Assembly (NCBI GenBank): GCA_002722315.1 | Contig: PBLG01000010.1 | Location: forward strand, 62,001-126,000 | DNA: 64,000 nucleotides | DNA from: Lysobacterales bacterium | GTDB lineage: Bacteria > Pseudomonadota > Gammaproteobacteria > Xanthomonadales > Wenzhouxiangellaceae | Direction of reading: 5' to 3' | Shown: positions 37,561-45,083 of the stretch, in pieces | Position numbering within the stretch: position 1 is the first letter of the stretch | Layout: each line of letters opens with the position of its first letter | The notes under the pieces: model-generated | Databases searched by the model: none | Seen by the model: only the letters and a program-made list of their open reading frames with translations | What the model was told of the DNA's origin: nothing | Position numbers and translations under genes: made by a program

Positions 37561-39093
37561 ATGAGCAAGCGCGCAGGAAAGATTCTCGATTCGCTGGGCC
37601 TGAAGGCCGAAAACCCCGGCGCCTGTTTCGGTCCCGGCCAATGGTCGACCACCACCGACGCCGGCCGCATCGACTCGATCAATCCGGCCACCGGCGAGGT
37701 AATCGCGAGCGTCAATGCCGCATCCGAAGCCGATTACGAGCGGGTTCTCTCGCAGGCCGTGGAGACCGCGCGCGCCTGGCGTCAGGTCCCCGCGCCGCAG
37801 CGCGGCGAAGCGGTCCGGCTGGTGACCGAGGCACTGCGCAAGTACAAGGATCCTCTTGGCAGCCTGGTGTCGATGGAAATGGGCAAGATCAAGCCCGAGG
37901 GCGACGGCGAGGTCCAGGAGATGATCGACATCGGCGACTTCGCGGTCGGCCAGTCGCGCATGCTCTACGGCAAGACCATGCATTCCGAGCGTCCCGGACA
38001 CCGCATGTACGAGCAGTGGCATCCGCTGGGCGTGGTCGGCGTGGTCACCGCGTTCAACTTCCCGGTGGCGGTCTGGGCCTGGAACGCCCTGCTGTCGGCA
38101 ATCTGCGGCAACGCCACGATCTGGAAGCCTTCACCCAAGGGCGTGCTGTGCTGCGCGGCAGTCCAGAACATTGCCAACGAGGCGCTGGAAGGCACAGATT
38201 TTCCGCCGATCTTCACCAGCTTCATGGAATCCGGCCACGCGCTGGCCCAGCGCTTCATCGACGACGAGCGCGTCAACCTGATGTCGTTCACCGGCTCCAG
38301 CGCGATCGGCCGCAAGGTCGGCGAACGGGTCGCGGCGCGCATGGGCAAGAGCCTGCTCGAACTGGGCGGCAACAACGCGATGATCGTCGACGAGACGGCC
38401 GACCTCAAGCTGGCGATTCCGGCCATCGTGTTCGGCGCGGTCGGCACTGCCGGCCAGCGATGCACGTCGACGCGTCGGCTGTTCCTGCACGAATCGATCG
38501 CCGACGACGTCATCGGCACGCTGGTCGACGCCTACAAGCAGGTGCGCATCGGCGACCCGCTCGACGAGGGCACGCTGATGGGTCCGCTGACCGACGAGGC
38601 CGCCATCGAACGCTACATGGACGCCATCGAACAGGTAAAAGCGGCAGGCGGCGAACTGCTGACCGGCGGCAAGCGCATCGAGCGCGACGGCTACTTCGTC
38701 GAGCCGGCCATCGTGCGCGCCGAAAATCACTGGGACATCGTCCAGGAAGAGACCTTCGCGCCGATTCTCTACGTGATGACGTTCAAGACGCTGGAAGAAG
38801 CGGTCGAAATGCACAACGACGTGCGCCAGGGCCTGTCCTCGTCGCTGTTCACCACCGATCTCCGAAACGAGGAGTACTTCCTCGGCCACCTGGGTTCGGA
38901 CTGCGGCATCGCCAACATCAACATCGGCACCTCGGGCGCCAAAATCGGCGGTGCGTTCGGCGGCGAGAAGGAAACCGGCGGTGGGCGCGAGTCCGGCTCG
39001 GACGCCTGGCAGAACTACATGCGCCGGCAGACCAACACCATCAATCACTCCACCGAACTTCCGCTGGCCCAGGGCATCAAGTTCGACCTGTAG
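37561..39093 (+). CDS. amaB: ALDH7-family aldehyde dehydrogenase (aminoadipate semialdehyde dehydrogenase-like)
   Basis: 510 residues. Catalytic Cys301 in GQRCTS and Glu267 in ELGGNNA; the double Asn of ELGGNNA is characteristic of the ALDH7/antiquitin branch, which oxidises alpha-aminoadipate semialdehyde (piperideine-6-carboxylate) in lysine breakdown. NAD-binding segments [11 protein letters not shown] and [11 protein letters not shown] are intact. GGAAGG-type Shine-Dalgarno lies ahead of the ATG. No other lysine-catabolic gene is adjacent, so the pathway role rests on family alone. Confidence 0.88.
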   Translation: MSKRAGKILDSLGLKAENPGACFGPGQWSTTTDAGRIDSINPATGEVIASVNAASEADYERVLSQAVETARAWRQVPAPQRGEAVRLVTEALRKYKDPLGSLVSMEMGKIKPEGDGEVQEMIDIGDFAVGQSRMLYGKTMHSERPGHRMYEQWHPLGVVGVVTAFNFPVAVWAWNALLSAICGNATIWKPSPKGVLCCAAVQNIANEALEGTDFPPIFTSFMESGHALAQRFIDDERVNLMSFTGSSAIGRKVGERVAARMGKSLLELGGNNAMIVDETADLKLAIPAIVFGAVGTAGQRCTSTRRLFLHESIADDVIGTLVDAYKQVRIGDPLDEGTLMGPLTDEAAIERYMDAIEQVKAAGGELLTGGKRIERDGYFVEPAIVRAENHWDIVQEETFAPILYVMTFKTLEEAVEMHNDVRQGLSSSLFTTDLRNEEYFLGHLGSDCGIANINIGTSGAKIGGAFGGEKETGGGRESGSDAWQNYMRRQTNTINHSTELPLAQGIKFDL

Positions 39094-39171
39094 CGGCGTA
39101 GAATGGAGGCACGGCGCGGACCTTTCCGCGCCGGCCCATTCAGGATTCGACGCACGGAGGACACCGGTCCG

Positions 39172-39531
39172 ATGCACGCCACCGCAGAAACCAACACCGC
39201 GGCGGTTATCAGCCTGGTCTCGGGCATCCTGGCCTGGGTGGCCGTTCCGCTTCTCGGCAGCCTCGTCGCGGTCTTCACGGGCCACGCGGCACTCAACCAG
39301 ATTCGCGCATCCGGCGGGCTGGAATCGGGCGAAGGCCTGGCCGCGGCCGGCCTGGTCCTGGGCTGGTTGCAACTGGGTCTGCTGCTCCTGGCGCTGGTCG
39401 GGTGGATCGTTTTCGCCGCCGTGGCCGGGCTTGTCGGCGGCTTTACGCTGCTGCTTCTGGTCGGCCTCGGACTGTTATTTGCGGCCGGCCTTGCCGGCCT
39501 GCTGTGGATGCTTTTCCTCGGAGTCGCCTGA
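39172..39531 (+). CDS. DUF4190-type small membrane protein
   Basis: 119 residues with three hydrophobic segments. The N-terminal half, AVISLVSGILAW...VFTGHAALNQIRASGG, has the GHxAxxxI pattern of DUF4190 proteins, and the C-terminal half is almost wholly Leu/Gly/Ala membrane helix. Function unknown. The ATG at 39172 is preferred because a GGAGG lies 11 nt upstream; an in-frame ATG at 39103 would add a basic N-terminus unlike the family. It ends 3 nt before pyrD. Confidence 0.65.
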   Translation: MHATAETNTAAVISLVSGILAWVAVPLLGSLVAVFTGHAALNQIRASGGLESGEGLAAAGLVLGWLQLGLLLLALVGWIVFAAVAGLVGGFTLLLLVGLGLLFAAGLAGLLWMLFLGVA

Positions 39532-39534
39532 ACC

Positions 39535-40566
39535 ATGTACAACTGGCTGAGAAAAGGCCTTTTTTCGCTGCCGCCGGAAACCGCGCACGAACTGGCCATG
39601 GAATCGATGAAGTTCGGCGGCCACTTCGGCCTGCCAAGGCTGATGGCGGGCGCGGCGGTCGACGACCCGCTGGTGCTCATGGGCATCGAATTCCCCAACC
39701 GCGTCGGACTGGCCGCCGGGCTGGACAAGAACGGCGACTATATCGACGCGCTCGGCCAACTGGGCTTCGGCCACCTCGAACTCGGCACCGTCACGCCGGA
39801 ACCGCAGCCCGGCAATCCGCAGCCGCGAATGTTCCGGGTCAAGCCGGCGCAAGCCATCATCAACCGTATGGGCTTCAACAACAAGGGCGTCGACCACCTG
39901 GTCAAGCGCCTGGCGGCGCGCCGCTACCCGGGCGTGGTCGGCGCGAACATCGGCAAGCAGAAGGACACGCCGGTCGATCGTGCGGCGGACGATTATCTGA
40001 CTTGCCTTGAGAAGGTCTACCCGCACTGCGACTACGTCGCGGTCAACATTTCCTCGCCCAACACCGAGAACCTGCGCCAGCTCCAGGACAGCGGGCACCT
40101 GCGTGAACTGCTCGAGGCGATCGTCCGGGCCGGAAACGACCACGCCGAGACCTTCGGCGGCAAGTGCCCGATCGTCGTCAAGATCGCGCCCGACTGGGAA
40201 GACGCCGCGCTTACCGATGCACTCGAGACCATAGCCGCTTCCGGGGTCGACGGCCTGAATGCGACCAATACCACAATCTCGCGCGACGCCATTGCCGGCC
40301 TGCCCCACGCCGAGGAGGCCGGGGGACTGAGCGGCGCGCCGCTGCTCGAACCGGCCAACCGCGTGATGAAGCGATGCCGCGAGGTGCTGGGAGATTCGTT
40401 CCCGATCATGGGCAGCGGCGGCATCATGAGCGGCAGCGACGCGGTCGCCAAGGTCACCGCCGGCGCCGACGTGGTGCAGCTCTATACCGGGTTCATCTAC
40501 AACGGCCCTGACCTGGTCGGAGAATGCGCACGCGCCATTGCCGAGGAATTTGCCAATGCCGAATGA
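39535..40566 (+). CDS. pyrD: Dihydroorotate dehydrogenase (quinone), class 2
   Basis: 343 residues. Membrane-associated flavoenzyme of pyrimidine synthesis, passing electrons from dihydroorotate to the quinone pool. The N-terminal amphipathic region (MYNWLRKGLFSLPPETAHELAM) is the class 2 membrane/quinone-binding extension. FMN-binding segments GLAAGLDKNGD and IGSGGIMSGSDA-like MGSGGIMSG, and the catalytic serine in NISSPNTENLR, are intact. Overlaps murB by 11 nt. Confidence 0.97.
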   Translation: MYNWLRKGLFSLPPETAHELAMESMKFGGHFGLPRLMAGAAVDDPLVLMGIEFPNRVGLAAGLDKNGDYIDALGQLGFGHLELGTVTPEPQPGNPQPRMFRVKPAQAIINRMGFNNKGVDHLVKRLAARRYPGVVGANIGKQKDTPVDRAADDYLTCLEKVYPHCDYVAVNISSPNTENLRQLQDSGHLRELLEAIVRAGNDHAETFGGKCPIVVKIAPDWEDAALTDALETIAASGVDGLNATNTTISRDAIAGLPHAEEAGGLSGAPLLEPANRVMKRCREVLGDSFPIMGSGGIMSGSDAVAKVTAGADVVQLYTGFIYNGPDLVGECARAIAEEFANAE

Positions 40567-41581
40567 CATCGTCACGAACGCCCCGCTTGAGGCTTTGAGC
40601 ACCTTCCGGCTCCCGGCACGGGCCGCGGAACTGGCGCGTCTGGAGGACGTCGCCGGCCTGCCCGATCTGCTCGACACCGAATTGCCGGTGCTGCTGCTCG
40701 GCGGCGGCAGCAACACGCTGTTCGTCGACGACTTTCCCGGCCGAATCGTCGTCAACCGGCTGCGCGGCATCGACAGCGAAGTCCTCGACCGCGACCGGGT
40801 GCTCGTCACCGCCGCGGCCGGCGAGAACTGGCACGAGCTGGTTCGCTGGACGCTGGATCGCGGTCTCTGGGGGCTGGAGAACCTGGCCATGATTCCCGGC
40901 CTGGTCGGGGCCGCGCCGATGCAGAACATCGGCGCCTACGGCGTGGAACTGGCGCACTGCCTGGAGTCGGTGGAGGTATTCGACCGCCGGACCGGGAGAA
41001 GCGAGCGCCTTGCGGCCTCCGAGTGCGGGCTGGACTACCGCGACAGCCGATTCAAGAGCGCCGACCGGGACAGGTTCGTGATCCTGGGCATTCGGCTTGA
41101 ACTGATGATGCACGGCACGCCGGTGCTCGAATACCCGTCCCTGCTTGAGGAACTCGAGCGCCACGGGCACGCCAGCCCGGAAGACCCGCGCACGGTGGCG
41201 GCCGCCGTGATGCGGGTAAGAAAGAAAAAACTGCCCGACCCGGGCCTGATCGCCAACGCCGGCAGCTTCTTCAAGAATCCGGTGGTGAAAAACCCCGTCG
41301 CACAGGACCTTGTCGAACGCAACCCGGACCTGCCCAGCTGGCCCGACAAGCCGGGCTGCACCAAGCTCTCGGCCGGCTGGCTCATCGACCAGCTGGGCTG
41401 GCGCGGCAAATCGTTCGGCGGCGCCCAGGTGTTCGACCGCCACGCGCTGGTGCTGATCAACCGCGGCGATGCGACCGGCCAGGACGTCCTGCGCCTGGCC
41501 CGGGAGATCAAGGCCAGCGTACACGAGCGATTCGGCGTCGAACTGGAGCCGGAGCCGCTGTTGGTGGGCGGGTCGGTCTGA
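40556..41581 (+). CDS. murB: UDP-N-acetylenolpyruvoylglucosamine reductase
   Basis: 341 residues, type I MurB. Reduces UDP-GlcNAc-enolpyruvate to UDP-MurNAc for peptidoglycan. FAD-binding LLLGGGSNTLF (about 46-56) and MIPGLVGAAPMQNIGAYG; catalytic serine in NAGSFFKNP and the C-terminal acid in LEPEPLLVGG. The extra loop with Tyr in DYRDSRFK fits type I. The ATG at 40556 has GAGG nine bases upstream and lies inside the end of pyrD. Confidence 0.96.
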   Translation: MPNDIVTNAPLEALSTFRLPARAAELARLEDVAGLPDLLDTELPVLLLGGGSNTLFVDDFPGRIVVNRLRGIDSEVLDRDRVLVTAAAGENWHELVRWTLDRGLWGLENLAMIPGLVGAAPMQNIGAYGVELAHCLESVEVFDRRTGRSERLAASECGLDYRDSRFKSADRDRFVILGIRLELMMHGTPVLEYPSLLEELERHGHASPEDPRTVAAAVMRVRKKKLPDPGLIANAGSFFKNPVVKNPVAQDLVERNPDLPSWPDKPGCTKLSAGWLIDQLGWRGKSFGGAQVFDRHALVLINRGDATGQDVLRLAREIKASVHERFGVELEPEPLLVGGSV

Positions 41582-41656
41582 TTCGAAGCCGTTGAATACC
41601 TGCCGTGTAGTCAGCTTGTTGAATGAAGCGCCCGGTCGAGCGCTGGAGCCATCACG

Positions 41657-41962
41657 CTATTCAGATGCTTCTCGCTGCCGGCTCGACAGCTCGGGCTTTT
41701 CGATCTGGCGTCGAATTTCGTCCGGGCGATGGGGTCGTTGGGCGCTCAACCCCTGAATATGTTCGGCCGCGTCAGCGATGGCGATAAAACTCTGACCGAC
41801 TCCGAGCGCAATGATCAGCTTCAGCCATTCACCACCCGCTCCGTCGATATCTTGACCATAAAACAGGTTGAGGAAAGTCGCAGCTATTACGACCGCCAGC
41901 AGAACTCCAGCGATAACCGACAACACCTTTCCGCACAGTCGTAACACTCCGTATGACTTCAT
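41657..41962 (-). CDS. Hypothetical membrane protein, AT-richer than neighbours
   Basis: 101 residues: two predicted membrane helices (about 13-34 and 46-64), then a charged Arg/Glu-rich tail. No family was recognised. Codon choice is visibly less GC-rich than the flanking murB and pilB genes, which hints at later acquisition. It lies convergent to murB and immediately beyond the tRNA-Thr repeat array, a common place for accessory DNA. GGGAAGATCGAG precedes the ATG as a plausible ribosome site. Confidence 0.55.
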   Translation of the reverse strand: MKSYGVLRLCGKVLSVIAGVLLAVVIAATFLNLFYGQDIDGAGGEWLKLIIALGVGQSFIAIADAAEHIQGLSAQRPHRPDEIRRQIEKPELSSRQREASE

Positions 41963-42338
41963 CTCGATCTTCCCGTTAAAACTATATTTTTGCTGGATTG
42001 AGTCGACATCCTTGCCTTCACTTTACCAATTCAAGGAGCCGGTTGCTGCGCCGCTCGGTTCGAACCGATTGTGATGGTCGGCGGTTCGAATGGGCTCTGG
42101 AGGGACCGACGCTCCCCATTTGGATGGGATCCTTTCAAGACAGTGGTGGTAGCGGCGAGCAGATGGACGGATTACTGCGCGCTCTAGCGAGCGCTTGCCC
42201 TGCGGGCTAAATGCCCGGCATTTCAGTGAGCTCGCGGCTGCGCCGCTCGGGTCGAACCGATTGTGATGGTCGGCGGTTCGAATCGGGGAGGTCTGGTACG
42301 TTCGGGGAATCGGGTCGTTTCGGGGTTTCTGACAATTA

Positions 42339-42357
42339 TGGTGCCGGTGGACGGATT
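42339..42357 (-). repeat. Copy of the tRNA-Thr 3' end (19 nt)
   Basis: On the minus strand it reads AATCCGTCCACCGGCACCA, identical to the last 19 nt of tRNA-Thr including CCA. Flanking sequence upstream is unrelated to the tRNA. Confidence 0.9.
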
Positions 42358-42488
42358 ACTGGCGCTGGCGCGCCAGTGAGCTCGCGGCTGCGCCGCTCGG
42401 TTCGAACCGATTGTTATGGTCGGGGGTTCGAATCGGGGAGGTCTGTTACGTTCGGAGGATTGGATCGTTTCGAGGTTTCAGGAAACGA

Positions 42489-42507
42489 TGGTGCCGGTGG
42501 ACGGATT
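42489..42507 (-). repeat. Copy of the tRNA-Thr 3' end (19 nt)
   Basis: Identical to the last 19 nt of tRNA-Thr; the following minus-strand sequence (CGTTTCCTGAAACCTCGAAA) is also identical to that after the real tRNA, so the unit boundary lies inside the T-arm. Confidence 0.9.
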
Positions 42508-42905
42508 ACTGTCGCTGACGCGCCAGTGAGCTCGCGGCTGCGCCGCTCGGTTCGAACCGGTTTTGATGGTCGGCGGTTCGAATCGGGGAGGTCTGGATGG
42601 ATAAACGATAAGAATTACGAGGGGGTTTTGGCAGGGTACCGGTGGCGACGGAGGGCGGACGGATTACTGCGCGCTCTAGCGAGCGCTTGCCCTGCGGGCT
42701 GAAATGCCGGGCATTTCAGTGAGCTCGCCGCCTGGGCGGCTCGGTTGCTGCGCCGCTTCGCGGCTTGCCCTTCGGGCTGTCGCTTCGCGCCAGCGAGCTC
42801 GCGGCTGCGCCGCTCGGTTCGAACCGATTTTGATGGTCGGCGGTTCGAATCGGGGAGGTCTGGTTCGTTCGGGGGATCGGATCGTTTCGAGGTTTCAGGA
42901 AACGA

Positions 42906-42981
42906 TGGTGCCGGTGGACGGATTCGAACCGCCGACCCACGCATTACGAATGCGTTGCTCTACCACCTGAGCTACACCGGC
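42906..42981 (-). tRNA. thrT: tRNA-Thr(CGT)
   Basis: 76 nt with encoded CCA. Acceptor stem GCCGGTG/CACCGGC, D-arm GCTCAGGTGGTAGAGC, anticodon stem ACGCA/TGCGT with loop TTCGTAA giving anticodon CGT, T-arm GGCGGTTCGAATCCGTC with one G-T pair. Reads ACG. Its last 19 nt recur in the downstream array. Confidence 0.97.
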
Positions 42982-43000
42982 ATCGGGTGCGAAGCCGCGT

Positions 43001-43029
43001 ATTATAAATGGAAATCCGCCCCGAGGGAA
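43001..43029 (-). promoter_or_regulatory. Putative promoter of tRNA-Thr
   Basis: Minus strand: -35 TTCCCT (43024-43029), 17-bp spacer, -10 TATAAT (43001-43006), then a GC-rich discriminator. The -10 lies 20 nt before the tRNA 5' end. Confidence 0.55.
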
Positions 43030-43133
43030 CCAGTTCCGTTGGCCGCCCTTCGCCGTGAAGACGGGAAAAATCGTTCTCGAGGTTGTCGAGACGCCGCCCA
43101 CGTTCCTACAGGGAAAAATCGTTCAGGGTGCTG

Positions 43134-43238
43134 CTGAGCGCTTGCCTGGCGGTGGCCGCCGGAGCGCAGAAACCGCAGCGTATATGCGAATACGTGAGGA
43201 TTTCGAGCACCGCCGGACGCCGCCAGGCAAGTGCTCAG
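43134..43238. repeat. Long interrupted hairpin element, copy B (after pilB)
   Basis: 105-bp element, 20 nt after the pilB stop. Outer arms CTGAGCGCTTGCCTGGCGG (43134-43152) and CCGCCAGGCAAGTGCTCAG (43220-43238) pair with one G-T wobble. The core matches copy A at 10784 while tip stem CGTAT-ATGCGA-ATACG (43179-43194) and the inner AA/TT pair (43170-43171, 43202-43203) replace TGCAC/GTGCA and CG/CG of copy A. Imperfect pairing extends outward to about 43110 and 43260, reaching the pilB stop codon. Confidence 0.8.
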
Positions 43239-43257
43239 CGGTGCCCTGGGCGATTTT

Positions 43258-44982
43258 TCAGTCTTTGGTGACTCTGTTCATCTCAACCAGACTGATCGCC
43301 CCACTCTTGACCTTGTTCAACGCCGCGCGCCTGAGGTCGATGATGCCCTCGATCTTGCTCTGGCGCTCGATTTCCAGCGCGGTACCGCCCTGCAGGATGA
43401 TCTGCTCGATTTCCTCGGTGATGGGCATCACCTGGAATACGCCAGAGCGGCCCTTGTAGCCTTCGTTGCACATGTTGCAGCCCTTGGCCTGGTACAGCTG
43501 CAGGCCCTCTTCGATCTCTTCGTCGGTAAAGCCGGTCTTCTTCAGGGCCTCGGCCGGAAGCTCGTCTTCGGGCACCTTGCACTTGTGCAGGGTACGGGCC
43601 AGTCGCTGGGCCATGACCATGTGCACGGCCGAGACGATGTTGTAGGGCGGGACGCCCATGTTGGCCAGGCGGGTGATCGACTGGGGGGCGTCGTTGGTAT
43701 GCAGAGTCGACAAGACAAGGTGACCGGTCTGGGCCGCCTTGATCGCGATTTCGGCGGTCTCGATGTCGCGAATTTCCCCGACCATGATGATGTCGGGATC
43801 CTGGCGCAGGAACGAGCGCAGGGCCTTGGCGAAGGTGAGGCCCTGCTTGGCGTTCTGCTGGACCTGGTTGATGCCCGGCATGCGGATTTCCACCGGGTCC
43901 TCGACCGTGGAAATGTTGCGGCCTTCGTCGTTCAGCAGCCCCAGCGCGGTATACAGCGACACCGTCTTACCGGAACCGGTCGGACCGGTGACCAGCACCA
44001 TGCCGTAGGGCTTGCTGATCGAATCCAGGTAAATCTCTTTCTGATCAGGCTCGAAGCCGAGCTTCTCGGGACTCAGGTATGCACCGGAGCCGTCGAGGAT
44101 ACGCAGCACGACCTTCTCGCCCCAGAGCGTGGGACAGGTCGAGACACGAAAGTCGAACGCGCGATTCTTGGAGATGTTGAGCTTGATGCGGCCGTCCTGC
44201 GGCACGCGGCGCTCGGCGATATCCAGGTTGGCCATCACCTTCAGGCGGGCCGACAGCCGGCTGGACATCTTGTTCGGCGGGCGCATCTGGGTCTTCAGCA
44301 CCCCGTCCATGCGGAACCTGATCCGGTAGCTGTCTTCGTAGGGCTCGAAGTGGATGTCGGACGCTTCCTTGCGGATCGCGTCGACCAGCACCTTGTTGAC
44401 GAAGCGCACGATGGGTGCGTCGTCGGAGGTGTCCTCGATGCTTTCCTTTTCCTGCTGGTCGGCCTCGAAACTGAGCGACTCGAGGTCCTCGTCGCCGGCC
44501 GTCAGTTCCTCGAAGGCCTGGCTGGAGCCGGCCATCATCCGATCGATGGCCTGGCCGATGGAATCGGCCGCCGCCAGCACGGCTTCGACGTTCAGGCCGG
44601 TGGTGAACGCCACCTCGTCGATGCCGGACTGGTTGGTCGGATCGGCGACGGCCACGAAAAGGCGCTTGCCCCGCTTGAGCATGGGAAGCACCAGGTGCTT
44701 GCGCATCAGGTCTTCCCGCACCAGTTCACCTGGTGCGTTGCGCAGGTCGACCGCATTGAGATCGAGCAGCGGCAGGCCGAACTCGTCGGCGGCCACGTGG
44801 GCAAAGCCGGCCGGGTCGATCAGGTTCTCCCGTACGAGGTGACTGGTGAAGGTACGCCCCAGCTCGGCCGCCTTCTCCAGCGCCTCGGTCGCCTGCTCCT
44901 CGCTGAGCAGCCCTTCCTCTACGAGCCGACGGCCGGTACCCGGAAGACGCGCGCTGGCCAAAGATTCAACAGTAGATGCCAT
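43258..44982 (-). CDS. pilB: Type IV pilus assembly ATPase PilB
   Basis: 574 residues. Cytoplasmic motor for pilus extension. N-terminal MshEN/T2SSE_N domain (to about residue 160), then the secretion ATPase core: Walker A GPTGSGKT (about 332), Asp box and Walker B in DPDIIMVGEIRD, His box TGHLVLSTLHTNDA, and the CNMCNEGYKGR zinc-binding loop near the C-terminus. Full length fits PilB rather than GspE. The usual partners pilC and pilD are not next to it; it stands alone between tRNA-Thr and a peptidase gene. Confidence 0.94.
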   Translation of the reverse strand: MASTVESLASARLPGTGRRLVEEGLLSEEQATEALEKAAELGRTFTSHLVRENLIDPAGFAHVAADEFGLPLLDLNAVDLRNAPGELVREDLMRKHLVLPMLKRGKRLFVAVADPTNQSGIDEVAFTTGLNVEAVLAAADSIGQAIDRMMAGSSQAFEELTAGDEDLESLSFEADQQEKESIEDTSDDAPIVRFVNKVLVDAIRKEASDIHFEPYEDSYRIRFRMDGVLKTQMRPPNKMSSRLSARLKVMANLDIAERRVPQDGRIKLNISKNRAFDFRVSTCPTLWGEKVVLRILDGSGAYLSPEKLGFEPDQKEIYLDSISKPYGMVLVTGPTGSGKTVSLYTALGLLNDEGRNISTVEDPVEIRMPGINQVQQNAKQGLTFAKALRSFLRQDPDIIMVGEIRDIETAEIAIKAAQTGHLVLSTLHTNDAPQSITRLANMGVPPYNIVSAVHMVMAQRLARTLHKCKVPEDELPAEALKKTGFTDEEIEEGLQLYQAKGCNMCNEGYKGRSGVFQVMPITEEIEQIILQGGTALEIERQSKIEGIIDLRRAALNKVKSGAISLVEMNRVTKD

Positions 44983-45083
44983 CAGATTCTTTCCCCGACC
45001 CGCGACCGCGCTAGCCGCGCGGTGGCCAAGCCTAGCTGCATGTTAAAGCCAAGTGTCGAACTTACGCTCAAGATGCTGATTTG

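Larger units (their letters stand above)
42036..42905 (-). repeat. tRNA-Thr-derived 150-bp repeat array (rtT-like)
   Basis: Direct repeats downstream of tRNA-Thr. The motif GAGCTCGCGGCTGCGCCGC begins at 42228, 42378 and 42528 (exactly 150 bp apart) and again at 42795; a partial copy lacking the first bases begins near 42040. Two units (ending near 42357 and 42507) contain the last 19 nt of the tRNA. Each unit also carries a T-arm-like piece in the opposite direction. A second segment, about 42165-42235, recurs near 42656-42730. There is no spacer/repeat pattern of a CRISPR. Together these fill the 870 bp between the hypothetical gene and the tRNA. Confidence 0.85.

Noticed and set aside
42228..42677. 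Tandem repeats as a CRISPR array
   Set aside because: Units are 150 bp and contiguous, with no unique spacers, and no cas genes are present.
42211..42702. Arg-rich open frame on the plus strand across the repeat array
   Set aside because: 150 bp is a multiple of three, so one open frame is repeated automatically; the frame crosses tRNA-tail copies and is antisense to the tRNA transcript.
42615..42944. Arg-rich open frame on the minus strand beginning inside tRNA-Thr
   Set aside because: Starts within the tRNA T-arm and gives the VRIRPPAP type of peptide known from mistranslated tRNA genes. It does recall the Arg-rich Tpr frame of the E. coli tyrT repeats, but no ribosome site or domain supports it.
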